Source: Manis javanica
Taxonomy: Eukaryota > Chordata > Mammalia > Pholidota > Manidae
Assembly: GCF_040802235.1 (NCBI RefSeq)
Contig: NC_133161.1
Location: 12,603,001 to 12,667,000, forward strand
Reading direction: 5' to 3'
Length of the DNA: 64,000 nucleotides
The notes under the pieces are model-generated. The model saw only the letters and a list, made by a program, of their open reading frames with translations. It did not search any database and was not told the DNA's origin. This document shows, one piece after another, positions 1 to 9,567 of the stretch. The position numbers were made by a program, and so were the translations under genes. The first letter of the stretch is position 1, and each line of letters opens with the position of its first letter.

Positions 1-57
1 ACTCTTTCTGGGAGAAAAGTTATATACCAGGCTGGCTGGGCTCCAGGGGACAGGGGA
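1..57. repeat. 57-bp exact direct repeat (left copy, cut by window edge)
   Basis: Bases 1-57 are identical to 9511-9567, and identity stops abruptly at 57/58. The repeat may extend further left, outside the window. It is not a repeat family I recognise. It may mark the end of a tandem duplication of about 9.5 kb or an assembly artefact. Confidence 0.9.
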
Positions 58-229
58 TTAAAGAAAGTAATTACACTAAACTTATGTGGCAGTCATTTTG
101 CAGTGTGGTCACCAAGCCATTGTGCAGTGTGCTCTAAAGTGATAGTCGGCCCATTACAAACCTGGGTAAAATTGCCATCACATGCCCGCCCCCCAGCACA
201 CCCCAGGCATCCATACCTCCTCACACAGA

Positions 230-450
230 CTTATACACACCTGAAACAAACGTTCTATGGACCAAATCGCATTCCAAACCACAATTCCCCCACAGACACC
301 ACATTCATGTACACACAGCGCATTATACACATTCACACCACATGCTCCACACACACACACACATGGTGTGCTCATACACACCACACAGACTGGAACCACA
401 TACACCACTCCCACCACACACATGGCACATTCACAAAACAAACATACACA
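230..450. repeat. Degenerate CA-rich simple repeat
   Basis: This stretch is dominated by imperfect CA/CAC runs with a pure (CA) core near 350-363. Long open frames on both strands here are a by-product of low complexity. It lies in the intron downstream of exon 9 of the ANTXR-like gene. Confidence 0.8.
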
Positions 451-486
451 CACTCCTGCGTTTACAACAGCGACTCCAGTTATTAC

Positions 487-547
487 CTCCAGTGCAGATA
501 GGGGAGAAATCCACAGATGTAATCTGCACGCAAGATCTCCCAATGAG
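487..547 (-). CDS. ANTXR-like exon 9 (61 nt)
   Basis: Encodes [20 protein letters not shown] plus one base, matching the family segment that follows the vWA domain and holds two conserved cysteines. The acceptor is TTTCAG and the donor GTAATA. It starts in phase 0 and ends in phase 1. It is the last exon I could find before the left edge. Confidence 0.85.
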
Positions 548-3500
548 CTGAAATAGAGAGAGAGGAGTGGCAGGGTCATGGGCGTGAACGGCGGAGGCAC
601 GGTGTGCAGCCCCCTTCATCCCCCCCTCACTTACTGGGTCAACGATGTTTTTCAGTCCAGGGTATCCACTGTCCACTTGAAACAGATGATCCTCTTCATC
701 AGCAATTTCCAACAGCTGAAAGGGAGAGGAGAAGACCTGAGCCCACAGCCAGGGGTGATGACCCAGAGGTCCCCATCCCAGGAGGCAGACACCGGGGGAT
801 AGACCCTGGCATCCACCAGCAGCCCACCCTCAGGGAAGGGAAAGTTCTTCCACCCTCACCTCTGCTGTGCAGGTCTTATACAACACTTGTTATTCATTGT
901 GAATGGCCACCTTGTATATCTATCTTTCAACTTCCCGGGCCCAGCCTAAGTGGAGAGGGCCCTGACCCCACTTCCCAGGCACTTTTTGGTGGGTACAGGC
1001 CCATCCTCTGGGTGACCCTGAGAGAGCCATCTTTGAAGCTTTCCCCAGCTAGGCTCACAAGTGACCCCTCGTTACCTGCTCAGAATTACCTGGGATAGCT
1101 GATAATTTTGTACACCCACGAAATACAGAGTTGCCCCCAACTGCTTGGATTTTGCAGCCTGAGAAAGAGGAAGTGTTGGGTATAATAAATTTGGTCCAAA
1201 TATGTGGACCAAAAGGCTGGTAACAATGGGCTTGACTCACTTCAACTTGTGTCTGTGCAAACGATTCTGGCAGCAGTTGTTCACCTGTCAGCACAATGAT
1301 GAGGCTGGGTACCTTCGCTCCTATGGGAGAGGCAGGGCATGTCTGGGTCAATGAGAGCAACTGTCACAGGCTTCCAGGACCCGAGCACTGCTCGCCACAC
1401 CTCACCCTCCTGGGGAGAGGCCACCCCGACCTGAGCACCTGCCACCCACATGCCTGGAAGGCTTTGCAGCTTATCATGCAACAAGAAGGGCCCCTAGCCC
1501 AGGACCCACTTTGCAGATGAGGAGACTGAGCCCAGCTTAGGGTTCTTCCTACAGAACTGTCACTTCTACCAGACAGTAGAACCTTTGCCCTGTAAGGCAA
1601 GTCCAGCAGTTTCACAGGATAAGCATCAGCCTTCCAGATGAGCAAAGGCAGGTGTGGGCAAACCTACTGTGCAAGACTCCCGCAGGTCCATGCAGGCCTG
1701 TTCCAGCTCTGGGTCTCACCCACAGCTCTCCCGCGGGCACCTGTAGACCCAGGCTCAGGGCTTGAGGTCAGAGTCAGGTGAGCAGTAGACCCCTTCCCCA
1801 GCTCAATGTCCTTCCCTGGACCCACACATCTTTCCTAGACCCTACAGCCAAGACGAAGATGTTTCTGGGACAGGCACAGTCTTTTACACTACGGGAGACA
1901 CAGAGCAGGAGCATCAACCCAAGGGAAGGAGCCGAAGGGAGGAGTCAGGGAGGGATGTGTGCTCAGCAAGAGGGAAGGTCAGGCTCTCTCCTTACACTGA
2001 AGCCCCACCGCTCTAGGGCCCTCTGGGTTTCCCCCTTTTTTCTTCATGCAGCCCAGCTCCAGGGCCAGCGCCTCCTATTTCCTAGGAACCATGACGTCGC
2101 ACACGCGACCCCTTGCTGTGCTGCGGAACCTCTCGGGGTGGCTTTCATCCCCACTGCTCAGAGCAGGGGGCTGCCGCTCAGAGAGGGCAAGCAGCTGGCT
2201 CCAGGAGTCAGCACCAGGAAGCCTGGGAAGGGCTGCACCAACCTCACTGAGGCCCAGGCCTGGCTCTTTCCCCGGACACCATCGCCAAGAACGCAGGAAG
2301 CAGCTCACTTACCTGCAGCACTCTTTCTTTCGATCTGCTCATTGGCCTGCAACAAAATGAAGGAAAATGTGTGTCGGGGGGACAGTGAGATGACCCAATG
2401 ATGACCCTCTGAGAATTTGATAAAGCAGAGCCACATCTCAGAAATCTAGATTCCATACCTTTTTCAATCCGTGTTGCATATTTATGGCTCCTGAAGGTAT
2501 TACATGTAACAATTTGACAAGAGCATTGTTTATTTTTTTTCTGAAAAAAAAAATCAGAGCAGGTGGGAGATGGAATGAAGGGTTACCTCTTACAACCAGC
2601 CCCAGGCTGTCCTTGTCCGTCTGCACATGCAGCCCTGCTGGGATGGGAGAGGGCCACATCAAGGAGCCCTGTCCCGGCCCTCTGTCCTGTGCCTTTGGCA
2701 TTGGCTGGCCTGGTTCCCACCTTCCCAGTCCCCTATCCGGTGAGCAGGGTGGCGAGGGGACGCTGCTTTCTAGCCCCATACGTATGGCCGGGGCTTCTCT
2801 GTGCTCAGCTCTGTCTAAGCTGTGCAGAACTGGGAACCTCACCAGGGATATACCTCGACTCCATGGAGAGTACGGGGAGATCCCAGCTGTGATTCCATCA
2901 CAGTGTGACTGGCAGCACAACTGCCGCCCGGGGGCCCTGGTGAGGGTACACTGTACTCCCACACTTAAGGCAGAGCCTGGAAGTCACCATGCTCACCCTG
3001 GCCCCTCCTGTCCACAGGCCCTGGGACCCTCCAGTGCAGGGTCCTCGGGCTCTGCCTGGTGCTCCTCCCACTCTCAGGAGGGTTCCAGTCATTTTCCTCC
3101 ATGAGAATCTTAACCTCCCTGCTACTCAGAAGCTCCATAACGTCCCACCTCCCACCTAGACCCTCCTGGGATGCAGGCCCACAGGGCCTTCCTCCAGCAC
3201 CCTGTCCCAGCCTGGTGTTCAGGACCCACTCCTGGGCTCACCTGACCAGACTCACTGGGAACGTGCTCCCCTCCTGAAGCACCCACACTTGGATGACACC
3301 CATCCCTTCCTCCCTGATTCTGACTGTCCCCTCTTTCCCCAGCGGCCCAGGGCAGAAAGTGACACACAACAGCAGGTGCCAGGCTATGTCCCTAAAGGCC
3401 CCCACATCTGCCCCACCTGATTCGGGAATCTTCACAATCAGCCTGCTCTAGGGAAAGGGTAGAGCACGGAGGGAAGGACTCGGGTCGGAAGGAGGGCTGG

Positions 3501-6500
3501 GCTCGGAGGGGAGGAGTCTGCCTACTAGCACCAGGTCCGGCCAGTGCCAGTGCAGAGGTGGCAGTGGGGCTCAGGGGGCCAGGGCTGAAGGTCAGGGTGG
3601 GCAGTGAGGGGAAGGTCCAGGACAACACCAGTGGGTTCCTCGGTGTGGGATCAGGGTCCCCCTCTGCTCCCTGGCCCTGCCTGTGGCCTGATTGCTGGGT
3701 CTGCTTTAGGGGATCAATGAAACACTTACCTGTCCGAGGTCAGCTGCATATTGACGTGGCCGTCCGTCGAGTAGGTAATGAATGACATACGCTGTTTGGG
3801 GCTTGGAAGGAAACATGGGCTTATGAGCAACTATACACACAGGCTGAAAGTGATGCTGATGTGCAACAGGGAGGGGGTGCCCACCAAGTTCCCTGTTCTC
3901 CATTCTGTCTCTTTTAGTGTGGAGTACATTTCCTGCACTCCAGAAGTTCTCATAACTTTAGTGAAGGATTATGAGGCCTGGAAGGCGGGCAGCCCTCTTG
4001 TCAGAGTGCGGCATAGCACCCTGTAGAGCCAAATCCCAAAAGTCTGCTTTCTCTCTCTGCCTCTCTCTCTCACACACACACACACATGCACACAGGGCTG
4101 CTGCCTGCACAGGGAGATAGACAGCTACATGCTCTTCCACGAGGGCCCTCCCAAGCTGCCTCTCCTCTCCTGTCAAATTCTCTGTACTTTCACTTCTCCT
4201 CCTCCCTAGACGATCTTCCCCACCTTCCTCCCCCTCATCTCGAATAAATTATCCTCCCTCATCACCATTCATATTCTCCCCTCCCTTTTCATCTTCTGGC
4301 CACTCTCTTCTGATCACCTGGCCCTCATTATCCTTTAGTTACATTGTTCCCACAGGTCCTGTGGAGCTCCCTACTGGTCCTGGCTCTTGTCCACAATTAT
4401 GAGACTTCTCTGCCTGGAGTACAGCTGGAGTCCTATCTTTCTGGAGCCCCACCAGCCCCTCTGATCACGCATCGTCCAGAGCTCCCTATGGCCCGCAGCA
4501 GGAAATCCAAGTCCTGCTTCCTGGCATTACTGGCCTCTCTGCCTTGGCCACAAATGGACCTCTCACTTCATCTCCCAGCCTTCCCATGTTAACCATGTTC
4601 AGCCAAATAGACCTCTTACTGCTCAAATGACCTTCATGGTTCCTGTTACCGTGAATTTCTCATCCTTGAAGATCTAGATAAAATCTCCACATCCAGATGT
4701 TTGGTTACAGTGTTAAGTAGTTTGCCTATTTCCTAATCTATGAGGTCCTCCAGGGAAGACTGTGCCCCTGAAAACAAGGCCTGACTCCCAGAAAGGAGCC
4801 AAGCAAGGTTGCAGAGATCTTAGGAAACAAATGGGATCAGTACTTTTCTCCTGCTTCAGAACACTGCCTTGAGCTTTGTGACCTGAGGCAGTCCCGTGTC
4901 CACTCATCTAAACAGCAATGTACTCAGAGAGGAAAACGCCCTGCAACACAGAGCTGGAAAGCCATACTTTTTAAATCTGTTCACCAAATCCTTCACAAAG
5001 CTCTGTGTGAACTCCCAGTTGTTGTTTACACTGTGTGACCTGAAAAAAAAGACAGTGAGTCAGAGACAGAGGTGCATGTATCGTGCGAGCATAGTTTCTG
5101 CCCTCCCTGCCTTCCTGCAGGCCCTTAGCAAGCTCCTCCACGAGAGCCCCCAGCTCCTGAAATAGCTAGAGCCACCACAGCTCCTGACGTGAAATCAGTG
5201 AGTTACCCTCATGTTGACTTTATTCAATGTGAGTGGCAGCAATTGACCAATTAGACCTGTGTGGGAGGGGATGAGGGACTTCTCGGATGAGGGGCTTTTG
5301 GTGGCAAACATGGATAGTTGATCATGCAACGTGGGAATGTTAGGAAATGAGGTGGGATGCTTTGGTCGGTAAAGCCTCCAGAAATTTGGATATGCTGGCT
5401 CTCCTGGTCCCCCATTTCCCCTTGGGAATCACCATTCCCAGCTCTCTGCTCCTCTGCCAGCCCTTTAACACTGGGGTGGGTCACGGCTCTCAGCTCTTCC
5501 TCCCCACCATTCCTTCTGCCTCCATGGCTACATCAAAAACTGTCAGCAAATAGTGAGGAAACTAAGGACAGATGACCCAAACATCAAGATTACCCAGTGA
5601 GGAGGCGGAGCCAAGATGGCGGCGTGAGTAGAGTAGCGGAAATCTCCTCCCAAAACCATATATATTTTTGAAAATTCAACAAATACAACTATCCCTAAAA
5701 GAGAGACCAGAAGATACAGGACAACAGCCAGGCTACATCTACACCTGAGAGAACCCAGTGCCTGGTGAAGGGGGTAAGATACAAGCTGCAGCCCGGCAGG
5801 ACCCGAGCGCCCCACACCCCAGCTCCAGGTGGGAGGAGAGGAGTCAGAGTGGGGAGGGAGAGGGAGCCCAGGTCTGCTGAATACCCAGCCCTAGCCATCC
5901 GCACTGGAGCGCAGACACAAAGTGCATGGGGCGCTGGGTATTAGGGAAACTGGACAGTAAGACCTGTGAGTGGGTCCCCGCAGCAGGGGCCCCTGGGATA
6001 AAGAAAACTGAGTGCTTTTTGAAAGACTTAAAGGGACAGGGACCGCACCGCTGGATGGAAACATCCCGGGACACTTAGCCCAGCAGCTGGGAATCCCAGG
6101 GAACCCTTAGGCAGCAGCGCAGCTCGGAGGCCCCTCATGGGGATAAACCGCCTCCCGCCCATTTCCCCTCCGATGCTGCTCCGCCACAGTGGAGCAGCAG
6201 CCTGAGGCTGGCCACACGCACAGCAGCAGAGCAGCTTCTTTCACAGCGGCCCGGCAAGAATTAGAAACCACATCTGCATGCAGCTGCCCAGCACAAGCTG
6301 CTAGGGGTCACTGCTCTCCCAGGAGAGGAAGGCCACAAACCAGCAAGAAGGGACATTCTCCCAGCTGACACACACACCAGCTCCCCACAACTACCTCTAT
6401 TGCCATGAAAAGGCAGAATAATTTGCTATAGACCAGATTAAGCCAGACATCCTCCCCTGAGAAGGAATCTGGGGAGATAGACCTAACCACTTTCCCTGAA

Positions 6501-7706
6501 AAAGAATTCAAAATAAAGGTCATAACCATGCTGATGGAGCTGCAGAGAAATATGCAAGAGCTACGGGATGACGTCCGGAAGGAGCTTACAGAAATGAAAC
6601 AATCTCTGGAAGGATTTATAAGCAGAATGGATAAGATGCAAGAGGCCAGTCTTAAGCAGCGAAAGCAGTCTTAAGTGGAAAGTATACAGCAATCCAGGCA
6701 TATTTAAAGAAGGAAGAACAATCCCAAATGAATACTCTAATGTCACAATTATTGAAATTGGAAAAAGAAGAACAAATGAGGCCTAAAATCAGCAGAAGGA
6801 GGGACATAATAAAGATCAGAGAAGAAATAAATAAAACTGAGAAGAATAAAACAATGGAAAAAATCAATGAAACCAAGAGCTGGTTCTTTGAGAAAATAAA
6901 CAAAATAGATAAGCCTCTAGCCAGACTTAAGAGAAAAATAGAATCAACACACATCAACAGAATCAGAAAGGAGAAAGGAAACATCACAACAGACCCCACA
7001 GAGATACAAAGAATTATTAGAGACTACTATGAAAACCTATATGCTAACAAGCTGGAAAACCTAGAAGAAATGGACAACTTCTTAGAAAAATACAACCTTC
7101 CAAGACTGACCAAGGAAGAAACACAAAATCTAAACAAACCAATTACCAGCAAAGAAACCAGACATACATAGAAGACATAATACCCATTCTCCTTAAAGTT
7201 TTCCAAAAAATAGAAGAGGAGGGAATATTCCCAAACTCATTCTATGAGGCCAACATTACCCTAATACCAAAACCAGGCAAAGACCTCACCGAAAAAGAAA
7301 AGCTAGATGGTGGTCTTCAATCCTTTTCAAGAGAAAAGTCCCAGGGAACAAATGTCTGGGGCATTCTTTCTGCCCCAGGAACAGGGAGGCCACAGAGAGT
7401 CTGTTCCTTGAATGTGACCAGACAGTCCCTGCTTCCCTCTCTCAGAGCCTGGGGCCCCATACTGACCCCAGGGACAGCACTGTTCTATGGCAGCGACTAG
7501 AGCAGGTGGGCCACTCACGAGTCTAGGACGAAGTACACGTCGTAAGTGCTCCAGCAGGATTCCCCATCTGCTGGGCTCTCCTGGAGCCTGGAGCTGGGGT
7601 TGTGACCTTGGTCCTGGGTTGGGTAGCGGTGGAGGGTGCTCCTGGTGGTCAGGAGCGGAGATGGCAGCAGCAGCAGCAGGAAGACGACGAGCATGGGGCC
7701 CAGCAT
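487..7706 (-). CDS. Anthrax toxin receptor-family gene (ANTXR/ANTXRL-like), first nine coding exons, 3' part off window
   Basis: ANTXR proteins are type I membrane receptors. They have a signal peptide, an extracellular von Willebrand A (vWA) domain, an Ig-like domain, one membrane span and a cytoplasmic tail. Nine exons (188 coding, 72, 72, 82, 34, 80, 69, 81 and 61 nt) join in frame without a stop, giving 739 coding nt or about 246 residues. Residues 1-21 are a leucine-rich signal peptide. The vWA domain follows, with [17 protein letters not shown] (DxSxS metal motif), [54 protein letters not shown] and [12 protein letters not shown]. Order and exon phases match the family. All nine donors are GT and all eight acceptors are AG with good pyrimidine tracts. 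The metal-site Thr and the second Asp seem to be missing. The Ig-like, membrane and tail exons should lie left of the window. I think ANTXRL is the closest member, judged from memory of the family only. Confidence 0.9.
635..715 (-). CDS. ANTXR-like exon 8 (81 nt)
   Basis: Encodes [20 protein letters not shown] and seven further residues, the C-terminal part of the vWA fold (the family has a similar EIADSKDHVF-type stretch). The acceptor is CTTTCAG and the donor GTAAGT, with phase 0 at both ends. Confidence 0.92.
1090..1158 (-). CDS. ANTXR-like exon 7 (69 nt)
   Basis: Encodes 23 residues including [20 protein letters not shown], the family's 'LGA-x-VYCVGV' beta strand with Cys replaced by Phe. 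The acceptor is TTCTCAG and the donor GTAATT, with phase 0 at both ends. Confidence 0.92.
1241..1320 (-). CDS. ANTXR-like exon 6 (80 nt)
   Basis: Encodes [20 protein letters not shown] and on, matching the 'SVIIALTDGEL' strand and loop of the family. Where the family has Thr-Asp-Gly, this exon has Thr-Gly, which is a clean one-codon deletion of the metal-coordinating Asp. The acceptor is CCCATAG and the donor GTGAGT. It enters in phase 1 and exits in phase 0. Confidence 0.9.
2313..2346 (-). CDS. ANTXR-like exon 5 (34-nt microexon)
   Basis: Encodes [11 protein letters not shown] plus one base, matching the short 'LANEQI' helix exon of ANTXR genes. The acceptor is TTTTGTTGCAG and the donor GTAAGT. 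Its small size is why it is easily missed. It joins exon 4 (phase 0) to exon 6 (phase 1). Confidence 0.9.
2459..2540 (-). CDS. ANTXR-like exon 4 (82 nt)
   Basis: Encodes [20 protein letters not shown] and MQHGLKK, matching the '[21 protein letters not shown]' region. The Thr of the MIDAS loop (GET/GAT in relatives) is Ile here. The acceptor is a T10-CAG followed by a run of eight A inside the exon, a mononucleotide tract prone to frameshift but in frame here. The donor is GTATGG. Confidence 0.9.
3730..3801 (-). CDS. ANTXR-like exon 3 (72 nt)
   Basis: Encodes [23 protein letters not shown], split-phase at both ends. MSFI-(V/T)-(F/Y)-S-T is a signature of the ANTXR vWA domain. The acceptor is CCTTCCAAG and the donor GTAAGT. 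Its length equals that of exon 2. Confidence 0.93.
4045..4093. repeat. (TC)n/(CA)n microsatellite
   Basis: CT-rich tract passing into a CA run, in intron 2 of the ANTXR-like gene. Confidence 0.85.
4968..5039 (-). CDS. ANTXR-like exon 2 (72 nt)
   Basis: Encodes [23 protein letters not shown]. The SHS completes the DxSxS metal motif begun in exon 1, and VNNNW is characteristic of the family. The acceptor is a T8-CAG and the donor GTATGG. Confidence 0.92.
5598..7305 (+). mobile_element. L1 remnant with intact 5' end, internal deletions and no 3' end, in intron 1 of the ANTXR-like gene
   Basis: Starts with the L1 5'UTR (GCCAAGATGGCGGC...). ORF1 begins at 6405 but has an early stop. Near 6655 the sequence jumps into the middle of ORF2 (6660-7150), skips about 85 bp near 7155, and ends about 150 bp later. 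There is no 3'UTR or poly-A tail. L1s are usually truncated at the 5' end, so this shape suggests later deletion. It is antisense to the host gene. I found no target-site duplication. Confidence 0.88.
7519..7706 (-). CDS. ANTXR-like exon 1, signal peptide and start of vWA domain
   Basis: The chosen ATG (7706) begins [18 protein letters not shown], a good signal peptide. Upstream in-frame codons continue to 7832 but would put 42 non-hydrophobic residues before it. A Ser/Pro/Gln-rich linker leads to [12 protein letters not shown] at the 3' end, the first vWA strand with the MIDAS Asp. The donor is GTGAGT, and the exon ends two bases into a Ser codon completed by exon 2. Confidence 0.88.
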
Positions 7707-7944
7707 CCTGGGGCCGCTGTTCTTGCCTTGGCCCAGTCCCTGGGGGCCCAGATGGGCCCCGTAAACTGCAGGCCACCTCAAGCCAACACCTCTTCTGCTT
7801 CCTCCTGTGCTCAGGGTCCTCGTTACTCCCAACCTCAGCTCTACTCACGCTTTAATCAATATATCTTGTACCTGCAAGTAGCCACCTGATACCTGCCCTG
7901 TGAGTCCAAGTAGCAAGTGGTTGGCTGTGGGGTGATGGCCCCAC

Positions 7945-7952
7945 TATTTATG
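7945..7952 (-). promoter_or_regulatory. TATA-like box upstream of ANTXR-like exon 1
   Basis: The minus strand reads GCATAAATAG. It lies about 240 bp upstream of the chosen ATG, which would give a 5'UTR of about 200 nt if unspliced. This is a motif match only. Confidence 0.4.
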
Positions 7953-8000
7953 CACCTTCACCCCACCCTGCTGAGGTATGTCCATTATGATGGACAATAG

Positions 8001-8014
8001 GTTGCCATGGCAAC
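8001..8014. promoter_or_regulatory. Perfect palindromic RFX X-box
   Basis: GTTGCCATGGCAAC is the full symmetric X-box bound by RFX transcription factors. It is about 50 bp upstream of the TATA-like box and 295 bp upstream of the ATG. RFX2/RFX3 sites mark ciliary and spermatid genes, so a testis or ciliated-cell promoter is inferred. Confidence 0.65.
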
Positions 8015-9180
8015 CTTGTGACCTGCAGCTTTGCCCAGTGTTCTCCCTGTGGGCAACCCAGGCAGGAGTTTGAAGGGGTGGTCAGAGGAGGTCTCCATTT
8101 GTCCCTTACCCCAAACCCTCCCAGGGAGTCTACAATTTCAAGGAAACCCAGCCCTTTGGTAAACTGAAAGAGGGCAGCTGAGGGGGCCTATACACGGACA
8201 TTACTGAGTGTGAGGAGGTGGAGACAAGAATACTGTAAAGTTTATTTGTGGGGACACTGAAGTCACCCATGGGATAGAAGGATCTAGAAGAAGGTTGTGA
8301 AAGCAGGCCAGTGTCCTTTGTGAATGAGGGACATTCTAGTTATCTGCTGCTGTGTATTGAACCTTCCCAGACCTAGGGACATAAAACAGAAAATTTTCAT
8401 ATGCTCATAGGTTCTGTGGATTAGAAATTCAGAGATGTCTGAGTGGCCATGGTTGACTTTCCTCCATGGAAAACCCACTTTCTCTTTCATGTAAATTTTG
8501 GAATCATAAATTCTTGACTCACCTAAACCTCTCTTAGTATTTTAGCAAAATAAAAAATATGTAGATACATTTGGAGGGGTTTGAATCTGCTATCTGGATT
8601 CTCCTACCAGTGAACATCAGGCACCCGCCCTGCTTCCCTCCTTAGGGGCAAACCCAGCCACGGGTTTCTGATCTGAAATGCCAAGGTGCCCCCTAATGGG
8701 TGCAGGCAGGGGCACACAGAGGGGGACGCAGCTCTGAGGGCACAACCTGCCCCCAAACCCAGCGTGAGCTGCAGTAAAGGCTACTCCCAAGTGTGTGGTG
8801 GTGCTGGGGACGGATTAATTCCTGGGTGTCACTGGCAGGTGTCCAGGCTTGGCTCACTGTGGGGATGCAGCCTGTTCTGGGAGGATTTTCACTGGAAGAA
8901 AGGAGGGCCTACTTACCTAGGGATTTCTTGTTACCAAATCTGAATTGACAAATAACTTCCTCCGTGTAGTCCATACTGAAAGCTTTTCCCAATAACCTTC
9001 AATTTCTTGTTAACTGCAAGAGTAACATATGTCTGTGTGAGGAAGGGCTGAGGTATTTTCCTCAGATCACAACTATGGCAGACCACCCCCAAAACAGAAT
9101 TCCCATGAACTCTGGGGAGGTTGCAGCTGCCTTGTGTCCCTGCTGCCCTGCAGGCCCTGCTCTTGACCACTCGTCTTCCT
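8015..9180. other. Upstream flank of the ANTXR-like gene
   Basis: I see no coding exon. About 8330-8450 resembles an old LTR/MaLR-type interspersed repeat (a stretch like 'agttatctgctgctgtgtattgaa'-type sequence), too diverged to assign. The rest is unrecognised. Confidence 0.35.
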
Positions 9181-9186
9181 GTAGGA

Positions 9187-9227
9187 ACTACAGCTCCCAG
9201 GGGTCTGGTTCACTCTGGGAATTGTAG
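9187..9227. promoter_or_regulatory. Inverted pair of ZNF143/THAP11-like motifs
   Basis: ACTACAGCTCCCAG (plus, 9187-9200) faces CTACAATTCCCAGAG (minus, 9227-9213). Both match the ACTACAATTCCCAG core known as the ZNF143/SBS motif. Such motifs often sit at promoters, including bidirectional ones. No exon is visible next to them. Confidence 0.5.
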
Positions 9228-9510
9228 GTAAGTGGGGGCAGGATGATGGTTTCAGGGTTTTGAGCAGAAGAGATGTTGAGTTAAAGGGCTGTGCTTTGCC
9301 CAGACAGCTGCTCCTTTTACATTCTATCTGCCCTCACCGTGTTCCTCCAACAGTAAAAACCCCAAGGAGAAAGTAAACCCAAGAGTGAGCACAGCCAGCG
9401 TTCAGGGAGCTGCACTTCCCCCGCTGCACTCCCGCTGCCCACCAGCTCTGAGAGCGCAGAGGGACCTGCAGCCCCAGGACAGGAGACAGATCCTTTCTGG
9501 AAGGGCGGGC

Positions 9511-9567
9511 ACTCTTTCTGGGAGAAAAGTTATATACCAGGCTGGCTGGGCTCCAGGGGACAGGGGA
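9511..9567. repeat. 57-bp exact direct repeat (right copy)
   Basis: Identical to bases 1-57. Immediately right of it the two copies diverge completely. Confidence 0.9.

Noticed and set aside
103..712. Several overlapping open frames on both strands rich in His, Thr and Cys/Val
   Set aside because: They follow the CA-rich low-complexity tract. Only the exon 8 and exon 9 segments have splice sites and family similarity.
2084..2108. CRE-like TGACGTC and CpG cluster in an intron
   Set aside because: A single 7-8 bp motif without promoter context is expected by chance.
1364..3628. Many long frames on both strands between ANTXR-like exons
   Set aside because: GC-rich intronic DNA with few stops. 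No family match, and they overlap each other in several frames.
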